The notes under the pieces were generated by a model, which did no database searches, was not told where the DNA came from, and saw only the letters and a program-made list of their open reading frames with translations. A DNA stretch of 5,678 bases from Clostridia bacterium (lineage in GTDB: Bacteria; Bacillota; Clostridia; Christensenellales; Aristaeellaceae): assembly GCA_017412445.1 (NCBI GenBank), contig JAFPYA010000181.1:1-5678 (forward strand), given 5' to 3'. Positions within the stretch are counted from its first letter, which is position 1, and every line of letters begins with the position of its first letter. Below are positions 5,556-5,678 of the stretch, piece by piece. A program made the translations under genes and the position numbers.

Positions 5556-5584
5556 ATTATACTATAGTCAAACTAAGTTTTCAA
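5556..5584 (-). promoter_or_regulatory. Near-consensus promoter of the isomerase-aldolase operon
   Basis: On the minus strand TTGAAA (5584 to 5579) and TATAAT (5561 to 5556) are 17 bases apart. Transcription would start near 5549, leaving a leader of about 38 bases. The palindrome AGTATTATACT (5554-5564) covers the -10 box and could be an operator, though much of it comes from the TATAAT itself. The promoter lies over the end of the possible upstream gene. Confidence 0.7.
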
Positions 5585-5678
5585 CAATAAAATCGGCTTG
5601 CTTTGGTTTATATGCAGGCGGGACGAGAATGCGCCGGTACTGTTCCCGCTTCTGCGCGACAAGGTCTTGTGCGGTCGC
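5568..5678 (-). CDS. Possible C-terminal end of an upstream minus-strand gene, cut by the window edge
   Basis: Reading the minus strand from the right edge gives an open frame of 36 residues, beginning ATAQDLVAQKREQYRRIL and ending in ADFIVENLV, with a TGA at 5570-5568. The composition (amphipathic, Lys/Arg/Gln-rich, then a hydrophobic end) is like a real C-terminus. The stop is 56 bases before the isomerase start, as expected for an operon neighbour. The family was not recognised. A plus-strand frame starting at ATG 5612 is also open to the edge, but it has no convincing ribosome binding site and less protein-like content. Confidence 0.4.
   Translation of the reverse strand, partial: ATAQDLVAQKREQYRRILVPPAYKPKQADFIVENLV

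Noticed and set aside
1..5678. CRISPR arrays, tRNA or rRNA genes, insertion sequences, toxin-antitoxin or phage defence genes.
   Set aside because: No regularly spaced repeats, transposase motifs, conserved RNA sequences or known defence domains were seen on either strand.

Overview
The window looks like an accessory carbohydrate-use region from a Gram-positive, probably clostridial (Firmicutes), gut-type bacterium. The evidence is AGGAGG-type ribosome binding sites, sigma-A style promoters with -35/-10 spacing of 17 bases, an LplB/YtcP-type sugar permease (a family typical of Firmicutes) and an AraC regulator with a cupin sensor domain. Coding DNA is GC-rich and the spacers are AT-rich. Isoleucine is often written ATA, unusual for GC-rich genes. 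No species can be named from sequence alone.

Layout. (1) Bases 1-98 do not match what follows. The permease homology stops at a GGATCC at 93-98, and the bases before it read better as a fragment of another protein on the + strand. (2) A 3'-truncated LplB-like ABC permease (minus, starting near 831) is divergent from an araC-family gene (983-1864, plus). The spacer holds both promoters, a 9-base direct repeat with exactly 21-base periodicity and a 7-base inverted repeat: good candidates for the binding sites of this regulator. (3) An AqpZ-type water channel (2019-2690) has its own promoter, a leader hairpin and a terminator. (4) A single gene (2889-3746) has a strong promoter and encodes a divergent TIM-barrel protein that keeps the outline of aldo/keto reductases but seems to lack their active site. 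(5) Convergent to it is a minus-strand operon: a xylose-isomerase-like TIM barrel (4654-5511) followed after 38 bases by an HpcH/HpaI class II aldolase (3839-4615). A long hairpin lies between the convergent ends. The operon has a near-consensus promoter at 5556-5584, placed inside the end of a possible further minus-strand gene that runs off the right edge.

Working together (inference): the AraC protein probably senses a sugar or sugar derivative and controls oligosaccharide import through the permease. The isomerase/epimerase and the pyruvate-type aldolase could form the last steps of breakdown of a sugar or sugar acid, with the aldolase splitting a 2-keto-3-deoxy acid. The aquaporin and the AKR-like protein have their own promoters and need not belong to the same pathway. 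No CRISPR array, tRNA, rRNA, transposase or phage gene is visible.
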